DNA of 15,719 bases, from assembly GCA_964607865.1 (NCBI GenBank), contig CAZSLZ010000075.1:1-15719 (forward strand), read 5' to 3'. Of the stretch, positions 1 through 6,680 are shown piece after piece; within the stretch, counting starts at the first letter, position 1, and each line of letters opens with the position of its first letter. This DNA is from CAZSLZ01 sp964607865. GTDB lineage: Bacteria > Vulcanimicrobiota > JAJTBE01 > CAZSLZ01. The position numbers and the translations under genes are program-made. A model generated the notes under the pieces. That model was not told where the DNA came from. It did not search any database and saw only the letters and a list, made by a program, of their open reading frames with translations.

Positions 1-1034
1 TCTACTCCATCCATGGCAAAGATTTTTTTATATTGTTTTACCAGGGCATTTTTGGGTTCGGTTAAGATTTTACGCAGAGCATCTTCATCAAGTTCATCCA
101 GGGTTGCCACAATAGGCAGGCGGCCCACAAATTCTGGTATAAGCCCATATTTAAGCAGATCATCAGGAAGGACATTTTTCAATAAATCTCCCACATTGGT
201 TTTTTTCTTGCTTTCAATATTTGCCCTGAACCCCATGGAATGTTCCTTGACCCTCTGTCCGATCAACTCGTCAAGGCCCTCAAAAGCTCCGCCACAAATA
301 AATAAAATATTGGTGGTATCAATATTGATATATTCCTGATGGGGGTGTTTCCGTCCGCCGGTGGGCGGAACGTTTGCCACGGTACCTTCAAGAATTTTCA
401 AAAGCGCCTGTTGAACGCCCTCGCCGGAAACATCTCTGGTAATTGACGGGTTATCTGATTTTCGAGATACCTTGTCGATTTCGTCAATATAGATAATTCC
501 CCGCTCAGCTTTTTTTATATCGCCATTGGCAGCCTGTATAATTTTTAAAAGGATGTTTTCCACATCTTCACCCACATAGCCGGCTTCAGTAAGGCTGGTG
601 GCATCCACCAAGGCAATGGGAACCTTCAGAATTCTGGCCAGGGTCTGCGCCAGATATGTTTTTCCGCTGCCAGTGGGGCCAATTAAAAGGATGTTGCTTT
701 TTTGAATCTCAACATCGTCTTTATCGATGCGTTCCAGGTAGTTAACACGTTTATAGTGATTATAAACCGCCACGGAGAGAGTCTTTTTGGCCAACTCCTG
801 GCCCACCACGTATTCATCGAGGATTTCCTTAATTTCCCGCGGTTTTAATAAATTATCTTCCTGTTCATAGGTTTTTTCCTTGCGATTTTTCTCTTCCTTG
901 AGCATTTCATTGCATAATTCCACGCATTCATCACATATATAAACTCCAAAACCGGCAATCAGTTTGTTTGCCTGTTTGTCGGTTTTTCCACAAAAAGAAC
1001 ATTTCATAACGCGTCCGTCGCTGAAACCAAACAT
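1..1034 (-). CDS. clpX: ATP-dependent Clp protease ATP-binding subunit ClpX (3' end cut by window)
   Basis: AAA+ unfoldase that recognises, unfolds and threads cytosolic substrates into the ClpP chamber. I translated 344 codons from the ATG at 1034, which follows GGAGGT at 8-nt spacing; the C-terminus lies beyond base 1. The N-terminal zinc-binding domain has Cys12/Cys15 and Cys34/Cys37. The Walker A motif GPTGSGKT is at 119-126, the pore loop GYVGED at about 152-157, and Walker B IIYIDEID at 180-187. GGRKHPHQE and GLIPEFVGRLP follow, all typical of ClpX and not of ClpA, ClpC or HslU. The ClpP-docking loop, IGF in E. coli, reads MGF here, a mild change that should still dock. The gene lies 76 nt downstream of clpP, so ClpXP is probably made from one transcript with trigger factor. 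Identification is secure. Confidence 0.97.
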   Translation of the reverse strand, partial: MFGFSDGRVMKCSFCGKTDKQANKLIAGFGVYICDECVELCNEMLKEEKNRKEKTYEQEDNLLKPREIKEILDEYVVGQELAKKTLSVAVYNHYKRVNYLERIDKDDVEIQKSNILLIGPTGSGKTYLAQTLARILKVPIALVDATSLTEAGYVGEDVENILLKIIQAANGDIKKAERGIIYIDEIDKVSRKSDNPSITRDVSGEGVQQALLKILEGTVANVPPTGGRKHPHQEYINIDTTNILFICGGAFEGLDELIGQRVKEHSMGFRANIESKKKTNVGDLLKNVLPDDLLKYGLIPEFVGRLPIVATLDELDEDALRKILTEPKNALVKQYKKIFAMDGV

Positions 1035-1110
1035 TAAACTCTACCTCCGTGTAGTTTACCAGTCAGAAATAACCCTGATTTCTTTATTTACATTATATTT
1101 CGATTTACTT

Positions 1111-1746
1111 TTATCTTTTTTCCTTGGAAATAATATCGTCGATAATGCCGTATTCCTTGGCCTCATCTGAACTCATGTAATAATCCCGCTCGGTGTCCCT
1201 GGCAACTCTTTCCAGAGGCTGGCCGGTATGCTCGGCGATGATCTTGTTCAGAGTTTCTCTGGTTCTCAGAATTTCCTTGGCATGAATATCGATATCAGTA
1301 GCCTGTCCGCCAATTCCCCGTACCCAGGGCTGGTGAATCATAATCCGGGAATAAGGCAGGGCAAACCGTTTTTCCTTTGCTCCACCGCATAATAACAGAG
1401 CTGCGGCGCTGGCGGCCATACCCATGCAAATTGTGGATATATCGGGTTTCACTAACTGCATGGCGTCATAAATAGCCAAGCCTGCCGTGGTGGAACCACC
1501 TGGGCTGTTGACATAAATATCTATATCCTTGTCGGGATCTTCCTGTTCCAGGTATAATAACTGGGCAATAACCAGGTTCGCCACATCGTCATCGATAGCC
1601 GACCCCAGGAAAATAATACGGTTCTTTAATAACCGGGAATATATATCGTAAGCTCTTTCACCTCTGGAAGTCTGCTCCACCACCATGGGAACCAGAGTGG
1701 AGTTGAAAGATTTATGGCTTTTATTGAATGTATCAATGTCGGACAT
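1111..1746 (-). CDS. clpP: ATP-dependent Clp protease proteolytic subunit ClpP
   Basis: Serine peptidase of the tetradecameric Clp chamber, fed by ClpX encoded just downstream. Numbered from the ATG at 1746 (211 aa), the catalytic Ser113 lies in GMAASAA and His138 in MIHQP. The acid is the second Asp of DTERD (Asp188). Length and the oligomer-forming segments are normal. The loop after the active-site His reads WVRGIGGQATD, one residue longer than the usual LGG-x-x-GQATD. An earlier in-frame ATG at 1755 would give 214 aa, but the AAAGGA Shine-Dalgarno sequence abuts it, whereas it sits 8 nt before the ATG at 1746. I therefore prefer 1746. The gene lies 50 nt behind tig and 76 nt ahead of clpX. 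Confidence 0.96.
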   Translation of the reverse strand: MSDIDTFNKSHKSFNSTLVPMVVEQTSRGERAYDIYSRLLKNRIIFLGSAIDDDVANLVIAQLLYLEQEDPDKDIDIYVNSPGGSTTAGLAIYDAMQLVKPDISTICMGMAASAAALLLCGGAKEKRFALPYSRIMIHQPWVRGIGGQATDIDIHAKEILRTRETLNKIIAEHTGQPLERVARDTERDYYMSSDEAKEYGIIDDIISKEKR

Positions 1747-1796
1747 TATATCCATCCTTTCCTTTTTTTGTTTTTTTCTATTAAACTGTTGCCGAA

Positions 1797-3212
1797 TTAT
1801 TCTTTTTCTACGGTTTCTTCTCCAGTTTCTTCTTTTTTCTCTTCAGTGTTCTTTTCTTTCGCCTTTTCAGTTTCCTCTTTCAATATTTCATCCTGGGTTT
1901 TTTCAGTAATCTCAGCATTATCTATAATCATATCGAAGATCTTTCGGTTTCTTATATCAAATTTCAGGGCATTGATATAGCCGTCCCTCATCATTGCCCG
2001 GCGAATCATTTTTACGTCCTGCTTCAACTGGCCTGCAACTTTTTCAATTTCCTTATCCAGTTCTTCTTCTTGCACTTCCACATTTTCCAGCTCCGCCAAT
2101 TTATCTAATATTAGTTCTGCCTTGGCAGCATTTTCAGCCTGGGGGGCAAACCGTTCTTTGAATTCATCCAGGTTGGTGTTCAAGGAAGCCAGGTGAGATT
2201 CAATGGTTTTGCCCTGCATCTGTAATTGCTGCTGCAGGTTGGAAACGAAACGTTCCATGTGGAAATCGATCAATGCCCGGGGGATTGTAACATCTTTGAG
2301 TTGCTCTGCCAGCTTATTCAAAACCTGCTCCTGCATTTCATTTTTCTGTTGCTGTTCAATAGATTCCCTTACCCGTTTCTCAAAATCGTTTTTCAATTCT
2401 TCATAAGTTTCATATCTGCCGGTAGATTTTGCCAGTTCATCATCCCTTGGGGGCAGTTCTTTTTTCATAATGCCGTGAAGTTTCATTTTAAAGGTTATGT
2501 CCTTGCCGGCTATATCCTTGTTAACATAGTTTTCAGGGAAGGTCACGGTAAATTCCCATTCGTCGCCAGGTTTGTGGCCCACCACATGCTCCATGAAACC
2601 AGGAACAAAACTGTTTTCTTCCAGGGTCATATAATAGTTTTTCTCGCTTCCCGTGGGGACCGGTTCCCCATCAGGCCTGTAACTGGAAAAATCTACATGG
2701 GCAATATCCCCTTCTTTCAGCTCCCGGTCTTCCTCCACTGGCTCCATGGTGCCCTGCTGCTGTTGTAAATTGTTAATCTGCTGTTCCACAACTTCATCCA
2801 CATCCAGGCCCCGGCCTATCCGTACCAGCTCCAAACCTTTATAATCCTTCAGTTCAAATTCCGGCTTTACTTCTATTGCAATATTGAAAGTTATGGGCTT
2901 GCCTTCTTCCAGAACAATATCGGCATAATTTGAACAAATAGGGGTTGCCAGAGGATGCAGGTCTTTTTCCTCCAGAACTTTTCTGGTGGTTTCGGGGATA
3001 ACTTTATCCAGAAGATCGTTTTTAAAAGCTTCCATTCCAAAACGCCGAACAATAGCTTTCCTGGGAGCTTTCCCTCTTCTGAAACCCGGTATCTGCAACT
3101 CCCTGCCCACATCTTTTATGACCTGATCCAAGGTTTTCTGATAATTTTCAGGTTCAACCTGAATAGCAAGCAATTTTTCCACTGGTGATTTATCGACAAC
3201 TTCTACCTTCAT
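1797..3212 (-). CDS. tig: Trigger factor, ribosome-associated chaperone and prolyl isomerase
   Basis: Binds the ribosome at the peptide exit and shields nascent chains; it also carries an FKBP-type peptidyl-prolyl isomerase module. The protein has 471 aa. The ribosome-docking signature GFRRGKAP is at residues 43-50. The FKBP-like domain spans about 160-250 (GDIAHVDF, FVPGFMEHVVG, KDITFKMKL). The helical chaperone arms follow to about residue 440. The last 30 residues are a low-complexity Glu/Lys tail, longer than in E. coli (432 aa in total). The ATG at 3212 is preceded by GGAGGA at suitable spacing. The order tig-clpP-clpX on one strand with short gaps suggests a single operon. No convincing sigma-70 promoter was found for it in the 227-bp spacer. 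Confidence 0.96.
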   Translation of the reverse strand: MKVEVVDKSPVEKLLAIQVEPENYQKTLDQVIKDVGRELQIPGFRRGKAPRKAIVRRFGMEAFKNDLLDKVIPETTRKVLEEKDLHPLATPICSNYADIVLEEGKPITFNIAIEVKPEFELKDYKGLELVRIGRGLDVDEVVEQQINNLQQQQGTMEPVEEDRELKEGDIAHVDFSSYRPDGEPVPTGSEKNYYMTLEENSFVPGFMEHVVGHKPGDEWEFTVTFPENYVNKDIAGKDITFKMKLHGIMKKELPPRDDELAKSTGRYETYEELKNDFEKRVRESIEQQQKNEMQEQVLNKLAEQLKDVTIPRALIDFHMERFVSNLQQQLQMQGKTIESHLASLNTNLDEFKERFAPQAENAAKAELILDKLAELENVEVQEEELDKEIEKVAGQLKQDVKMIRRAMMRDGYINALKFDIRNRKIFDMIIDNAEITEKTQDEILKEETEKAKEKNTEEKKEETGEETVEKE

Positions 3213-3239
3213 TTAAGTCCTCCATATATAACGTATTAA

Positions 3240-3288
3240 TTTTCACAAATAACAAAACATGCACAATTAAATTAGAAAATTGTGAAAA
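3240..3288. repeat. Inverted repeat in the tig/membrane-protein divergent spacer
   Basis: TTTTCACAA at 3240-3248 is mirrored exactly by TTGTGAAAA at 3280-3288. A further CACAATT copy at 3262-3268 lies between them and pairs with AATTGTG around the right arm. Arm centres are 40 bp apart, about four helical turns. The arms are too AT-rich and too far apart for a terminator. They could be binding sites for a dimeric regulator acting on one or both divergent operons. The right arm also contains the candidate -35 box of the plus-strand promoter. The repeat is visible in the sequence; a regulatory role is inference. Confidence 0.4.
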
Positions 3289-3308
3289 GAGTTTCGACGG
3301 AATATATT
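3280..3308 (+). promoter_or_regulatory. Probable sigma-70-type promoter for the 3440-6256 operon
   Basis: TTGTGA (3280-3285) and TATATT (3303-3308) are separated by 17 bp, matching the consensus at 4/6 and 5/6 positions. This predicts a leader of about 125 nt before the TTG at 3440. The -35 box lies in the right arm of the inverted repeat, so a protein bound there could block RNA polymerase. No competing promoter was seen closer to the gene. Confidence 0.45.
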
Positions 3309-3439
3309 TTAATCCTTCACCGGGTTTTTGCGCCCCTTTTCTTCTTAACCCAAAATAGACTTGAAAAGAAGGTGAAAATGCCTGAAAAGCCAAATATCAG
3401 ATAACCGAAATAACTAACGCAGCTAAAGGAGAGAAACAG

Positions 3440-4354
3440 TTGAACCGAGCGGCAGTTTTTATCGAAACTATTATTTCACCGGGAATTTTATTTTATATAA
3501 GTCTAATCGTGTTCAGCCTCATTCTGTTCTTTGCAGGTAAAGTAATTTTTCTTTATGTCAAAAAGAAAAAAATTAAACCTGCATTGGTGGTTTTTTCAAT
3601 TCTGCTCCTTCTTGCATCAGCTTATCTGTTTACCACCAGGCATATGCTTAAGAAAAGAGCCAAAGAAATAACCTTGAGCCAGGTTGTAGAAGGAACGCAA
3701 CAGGCCCACCCTCCTGCACGGAAATACGAGTTTTTAAAAAAACATTCCCTGGTGAGAGATTCGAATAAGGGAATTATCCAGGCCCGGGATTCCACCGGAT
3801 TCACCCTGACCCTCTCCCGGAATGACCCCCGGCAGGTTTTTGCCGATTCATTCTACATTATGATGAGCAAGGAAGGCAAAAAATTTGAAACCCGGCAGGA
3901 TATGCTGGATTATGCCTGGTTTGTTATTCTCATGTATTATGGTGAATCTGAACCCATCATGGTTACCTCGCCAACACAACTGATTGAAAAACTTAAAAAC
4001 AGAAACTCTTCTGAGCTGGATAAAATCAGTTCCAGGTTGGAAGAATTATTTAAAATAATTCCCAAAGCCAGCAAGCAAGTTGTTAAGGTAACTCCTTATG
4101 AAGCCGAGTGGGATCTGGACCCGGAGGTAATGTCTTTTAATGATAACCGGGCTGCCACAGTGGTGGGCAGAATTTACACACCTACTTTCTGGGTAAGTTA
4201 TGATTCAGGAACCCTGTTCCGCCTTTATACTTTTTCATTGCGATATAAGGAACTGGTGGAGTGGCAGTTTAAAATATTTAAAACCGGGGAAATATGGGTC
4301 AAAAAATTATATGTGGTAAAATACAATAGGGGGCGGAATGAGAACAAACCCTGA
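3440..4354 (+). CDS. Two-helix membrane protein of unknown function
   Basis: I do not recognise the family. The 304-aa protein begins with a TTG codon placed 8 nt after AAGGAG. Two hydrophobic segments, at about residues 14-38 and 47-66, flank a very basic loop (KKKKIK). By the positive-inside rule this puts the loop in the cytoplasm and the roughly 235-residue C-terminal domain outside, although KKR after the second helix weakens that reading. The soluble part is mixed alpha/beta-like, rich in aromatic residues near its end, and has no cysteine pairs or nucleotide-binding motif. It is the first gene of a tight plus-strand cluster, and its last 17 nt overlap the methyltransferase start. The overlap suggests coupled translation but does not reveal a function. 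Confidence 0.85.
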   Translation: MNRAAVFIETIISPGILFYISLIVFSLILFFAGKVIFLYVKKKKIKPALVVFSILLLLASAYLFTTRHMLKKRAKEITLSQVVEGTQQAHPPARKYEFLKKHSLVRDSNKGIIQARDSTGFTLTLSRNDPRQVFADSFYIMMSKEGKKFETRQDMLDYAWFVILMYYGESEPIMVTSPTQLIEKLKNRNSSELDKISSRLEELFKIIPKASKQVVKVTPYEAEWDLDPEVMSFNDNRAATVVGRIYTPTFWVSYDSGTLFRLYTFSLRYKELVEWQFKIFKTGEIWVKKLYVVKYNRGRNENKP

Positions 4355-5651
4355 AAAATTTGAATTAAACTGGCCCGGCAAAACCGATATGCTGAATAAA
4401 CTGAATTCAAAGCCCATCGGGGAAATTATATGGGAAAGGTCATATCCAAAAAAAAATCAGGACCTTCTAATTGAAGGCAATAACCTGGAAGCCTTGAAAA
4501 ACCTGGCTTTAACCCACGAAAACCTGGTCAAATTCATTTACATCGACCCGCCTTATAATACCGGCAATTCTTTCACTTATAACGATAATTTTCAGGAATC
4601 CCCCCGTTCGCACAAAAACAGGGTGGGTAACCACGGCAATTCCTCCGCCCGGAAACACTCACTGTGGCTTAACATGATGTACCCCAGGCTTTATTGGGCA
4701 AAAAAACTGCTTAAAAATGACGGCGTTATTTTCATAAGCATTGACGATTCTGAACTGGCGCAACTCACACTTTTAATGGATGAAATCTTCGATGAAGAGA
4801 ACCGGGTGGGAATAATCACCTGGGTAAAAAAGAAAAAGGGAAGCCATCTTTCCCGCTCCCTGAGATCTATCACCGAATATATTCTGGTTTATGGCAAACA
4901 GGCATCAGGCCTGAACCTTTACGGAGAGGATGCCTACAGAAACAAATGGCAGCCCCTCCTGAAAAGAGTCAACAAGGAGAAAACCCTTCATTTTAAAGCC
5001 AACGTGGTGGAAACCACCCTGGCCGGCAATTTTTACCCAAAAGGCTTATACGGTTCCGGCGGAACCCGGGTGGAACTGATGGATGATATAAATATAAAAA
5101 ATGGATTGATTATAAACTCTTTTGCCATAAAAGCCCGCACTGTGTGGACCCAGGAGAAACTGAACCAGGAATTGCAGCTGGGCACCCGGGTTTCTATTCG
5201 TTCTGTGGGTATGGGGCCCAATGTATTCCGCCATGATCAATTAAAGAAGAAGAAAGCTCCCCCAAGCCTGCTGGATTTCCGTGTGGGAGTGGGCACCAAC
5301 GAAGATGCAAGCCGGGAATTGCTGGAAATTTTCGGCTTGGAAAATATTTACTCATACCCCAAACCGGTTTCCTTGATAAAATACCTTGCCCGGACCGTTT
5401 CCAGATATCAAAAGGACGGAATATTTCTGGATTTCTTCGCCGGCTCAGGCACCACAGGGCAGGCTATATGGGAATTAAACCGGGAGGATGGAGGAAGACG
5501 AAATTTCATTCTTATCCAATCAGCTGAAAAAATGAATCCCCAAATTGAACTTGCCAATGGCGAGAGAGTCAACACAATTTCTGAACTGTGCCGCACCAGG
5601 CTTGACAGGGTTAAACAAAACGAAACTTTTATACCCGGCAGGCTGTCATGA
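4338..5651 (+). CDS. Beta-class adenine-specific DNA methyltransferase, type III Mod-like, apparently orphan
   Basis: Predicted S-adenosylmethionine-dependent N6-adenine DNA methyltransferase of 437 aa. Catalytic motif IV, DPPY, is at residues 70-73 within IYIDPPYNTGNSF. Motifs V-VIII follow (WLNMMYPRL, LLKNDGVIFISIDD). The SAM-binding motif I, FFAGSGTT, comes last at 366-373. This catalytic-before-SAM order defines the beta class used by type III Mod subunits and many solitary enzymes. The variable region at about 190-340 probably holds the target-recognition domain; its specificity cannot be read. No restriction endonuclease or helicase gene lies in the window on either side. The gene starts inside the preceding gene (17-nt overlap) behind a G-rich AGGGGGCGG site, and its stop overlaps the next start as ATGA, so all three genes look translationally coupled. 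Confidence 0.92.
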   Translation: MRTNPEKFELNWPGKTDMLNKLNSKPIGEIIWERSYPKKNQDLLIEGNNLEALKNLALTHENLVKFIYIDPPYNTGNSFTYNDNFQESPRSHKNRVGNHGNSSARKHSLWLNMMYPRLYWAKKLLKNDGVIFISIDDSELAQLTLLMDEIFDEENRVGIITWVKKKKGSHLSRSLRSITEYILVYGKQASGLNLYGEDAYRNKWQPLLKRVNKEKTLHFKANVVETTLAGNFYPKGLYGSGGTRVELMDDINIKNGLIINSFAIKARTVWTQEKLNQELQLGTRVSIRSVGMGPNVFRHDQLKKKKAPPSLLDFRVGVGTNEDASRELLEIFGLENIYSYPKPVSLIKYLARTVSRYQKDGIFLDFFAGSGTTGQAIWELNREDGGRRNFILIQSAEKMNPQIELANGERVNTISELCRTRLDRVKQNETFIPGRLS

Positions 5652-6256
5652 TCGACATGAGGGTTTTGAAAGCTCTGAGGAATGGCAGAGAATGGGCTTT
5701 CTGCATATGGGAGCCCCTTAATGTGATGGTGGTGGTGGGCAGAGGGGGAACCGTGGAAAAGGAAGTTCTCTGCCATAGGTGCAAAAAGGACGGCATTCCC
5801 ATTTATCAACGGCGAACCGGTGGGGGAACCGTGGTACTGTCACCGGGAATGCTGGTGTTTTCTGTCGGAAAGAAGATTGAAAAACCACTGGCAGTTCAAA
5901 AATACAACCGGGTTTTAACCGAATTTACCGCCAACTTTTTCAATGGCCTGGGAGTCGAGAAAATGGAGTTTCAGGGTGAAGCTGACCTGGCAATTGGAAA
6001 CAGAAAAATTATGGGGTCGGGAATGTATATGTCCAAACAGTTTTTATTCTACCAGGCTTCCATTCTGGTTGAACCCGATGTTTCCCTTATGAAGAAATAT
6101 TTGCCTCATCCCCCCAGGGAACCTGAGTATAGAAAGAATAGAAGCCATGATAGTTTTGTAACCACCCTGAGAGAGCAGGGTTATGATTTTAACGTTTTAG
6201 ACTTAAAGAAAAAGCTATGTTTGTATCTGCTGGAAAATATTGAAAGAATAAGATAA
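5648..6256 (+). CDS. Lipoate-protein ligase A family protein (BPL/LplA/LipB catalytic fold)
   Basis: Member of the biotin/lipoate ligase superfamily, whose enzymes attach lipoyl, octanoyl or biotinyl groups to lysines of carrier domains. Family marks are RRTGGGTVV at residues 55-63 (substrate-binding glycine loop) and GNRKIMGSG at 117-125, with Lys120 at the conserved active-site lysine position. A later block, PPREPEYRKNRSHDSF, is typical of LplA-like proteins. At 202 aa it lacks the C-terminal accessory domain of classical LplA. The position after the glycine loop that is often H-D or H-x-P-G reads SPG, with no histidine. There is no cysteine beyond residue 45, which argues against the LipM/LipL cysteine mechanism. 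The carrier and acyl group are unknown. The start is coupled to the methyltransferase stop (ATGA). Confidence 0.82.
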   Translation: MIDMRVLKALRNGREWAFCIWEPLNVMVVVGRGGTVEKEVLCHRCKKDGIPIYQRRTGGGTVVLSPGMLVFSVGKKIEKPLAVQKYNRVLTEFTANFFNGLGVEKMEFQGEADLAIGNRKIMGSGMYMSKQFLFYQASILVEPDVSLMKKYLPHPPREPEYRKNRSHDSFVTTLREQGYDFNVLDLKKKLCLYLLENIERIR

Positions 6257-6258
6257 AG

Positions 6259-6290
6259 AGGCTGTCCTGAAAGGACAACTTCTTTTATTC
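6259..6290 (+). terminator. Possible terminator just after the lipoate-ligase-family gene
   Basis: TGTCCT (6263-6268) pairs with AGGACA (6271-6276) in a tight hairpin with a very short loop, followed by the T-rich CTTCTTTTATTC. The hairpin begins 3-7 nt after the TAA stop. It also forms the left inverted end of the repeat block. Confidence 0.5.
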
Positions 6291-6345
6291 TGGCATTGAT
6301 ATATATTAAATTGTTATTACTTGGAGCAGAACAACCCCCGAATTT

Positions 6346-6506
6346 CGTCATCGCGAGGAGCGCCAGCGACGTGGCGATCCCTGCACCACCCAGGTAAGTG
6401 GGTTGGAAACAAACAAGATCTGAATTGAGATTGCCACGCCTCTTCCAGGCGCGCAATGACAGTATTCCTTTAGGTTGCCACAACCTGAAAATCCTCGTAA
6501 TGACAG
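6346..6506. repeat. Three arms of a GTCATTGCG...GTGGCAATC-type palindromic dispersed repeat
   Basis: Arm 1 (6346-6381) starts CGTCATCGCGAGGAGCG and ends GTGGCGATCCC. Arm 2 (6427-6462), read on the minus strand, starts CTGTCATTGCGCGCC and ends GTGGCAATCTC. Arm 3 (about 6474-6506), also on the minus strand, starts CTGTCATTACGAGGAT and ends TTGTGGCAACC. Arms 1 and 2 can fold into a long imperfect hairpin around a 45-nt spacer; arm 3 is a diverged extra copy. Sequences of this type (CGTCATTGCGAGGAGCG) recur as intergenic repeats in many bacterial genomes. Confidence 0.65.
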
Positions 6507-6530
6507 GCTTCAGGCAGGTTATTCGTTCAC

Positions 6531-6581
6531 GAGCAGTCTGATACCTGGCTGAGGAAAAATTTTGTTGCGAAAAGACTGCTC
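6531..6581. repeat. 9-bp perfect inverted repeat
   Basis: GAGCAGTCT (6531-6539) is matched exactly by AGACTGCTC (6573-6581), with a 33-nt loop. It lies inside the larger repeat block and may be a folding element of it. No protein-coding explanation was seen. Confidence 0.45.
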
Positions 6582-6631
6582 TGGTTCCAAACCGGGCTCC
6601 CAAAAAAAATTTGGATTCTTTTAGAAAAAAT

Positions 6632-6668
6632 AAAAAGGAGCTATCCTTTTGGGACAGCCCCTTTTTAA
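6632..6668. terminator. Bidirectional intrinsic terminator between convergent genes
   Basis: GGAGCTATCC (6638-6647) pairs with GGGACAGCCCC (6651-6661) around a TTTT loop, using G-U pairs. On the plus strand it is followed by CTTTTTAATT, and on the minus strand by CCTTTTTATTTTTT. It can therefore end transcription of the plus-strand operon and of the minus-strand chemoreceptor gene. It is also the right inverted end of the repeat block. Confidence 0.7.
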
Positions 6669-6680
6669 TTGAATATGTTT

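Larger units (their letters stand above)
6254..6668. repeat. Non-coding repeat block bounded by near-identical inverted ends (MITE-like)
   Basis: This is the 424-bp gap between the ligase and the chemoreceptor. Its left edge (about 6255-6290) and the reverse complement of its right edge (about 6632-6665) are near-identical. Both read AAAG-R-GGCTGTCC, then AAAGGA, then a T-rich tail. Inside lie three related arms of about 35 bp and a 9-bp hairpin, listed separately. No plausible gene is present. The architecture fits a non-autonomous mobile element. The GGCTGTCC-type ends resemble insertion-sequence termini from memory, but no transposase is present and I could not define a target-site duplication. 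Alternatively, two separate terminators happen to flank a dispersed repeat. Confidence 0.55.

Noticed and set aside
2226..2768. 180-codon plus-strand frame opposite tig
   Set aside because: Antisense shadow of a secure trigger factor gene; Phe/His-rich translation with no domain.
3240..3288. Inverted repeat as an intrinsic terminator
   Set aside because: The arms are AT-rich, separated by 31 nt and not followed by a T tract, and the site lies upstream of both flanking genes.
3378..3404. Eight-codon reading frame (MPEKPNIR) behind GAAGGTG, upstream of the TTG at 3440
   Set aside because: It could be a leader peptide, but it has no attenuator-like hairpin or run of regulatory codons, and such short frames arise by chance.
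6181..6603. Minus-strand 140-codon reading frame through the repeat block
   Set aside because: It is built from the dispersed repeat arms and the antisense of the ligase gene end, has no ribosome site and shows no recognisable domain; such frames are typical artefacts of this repeat type.
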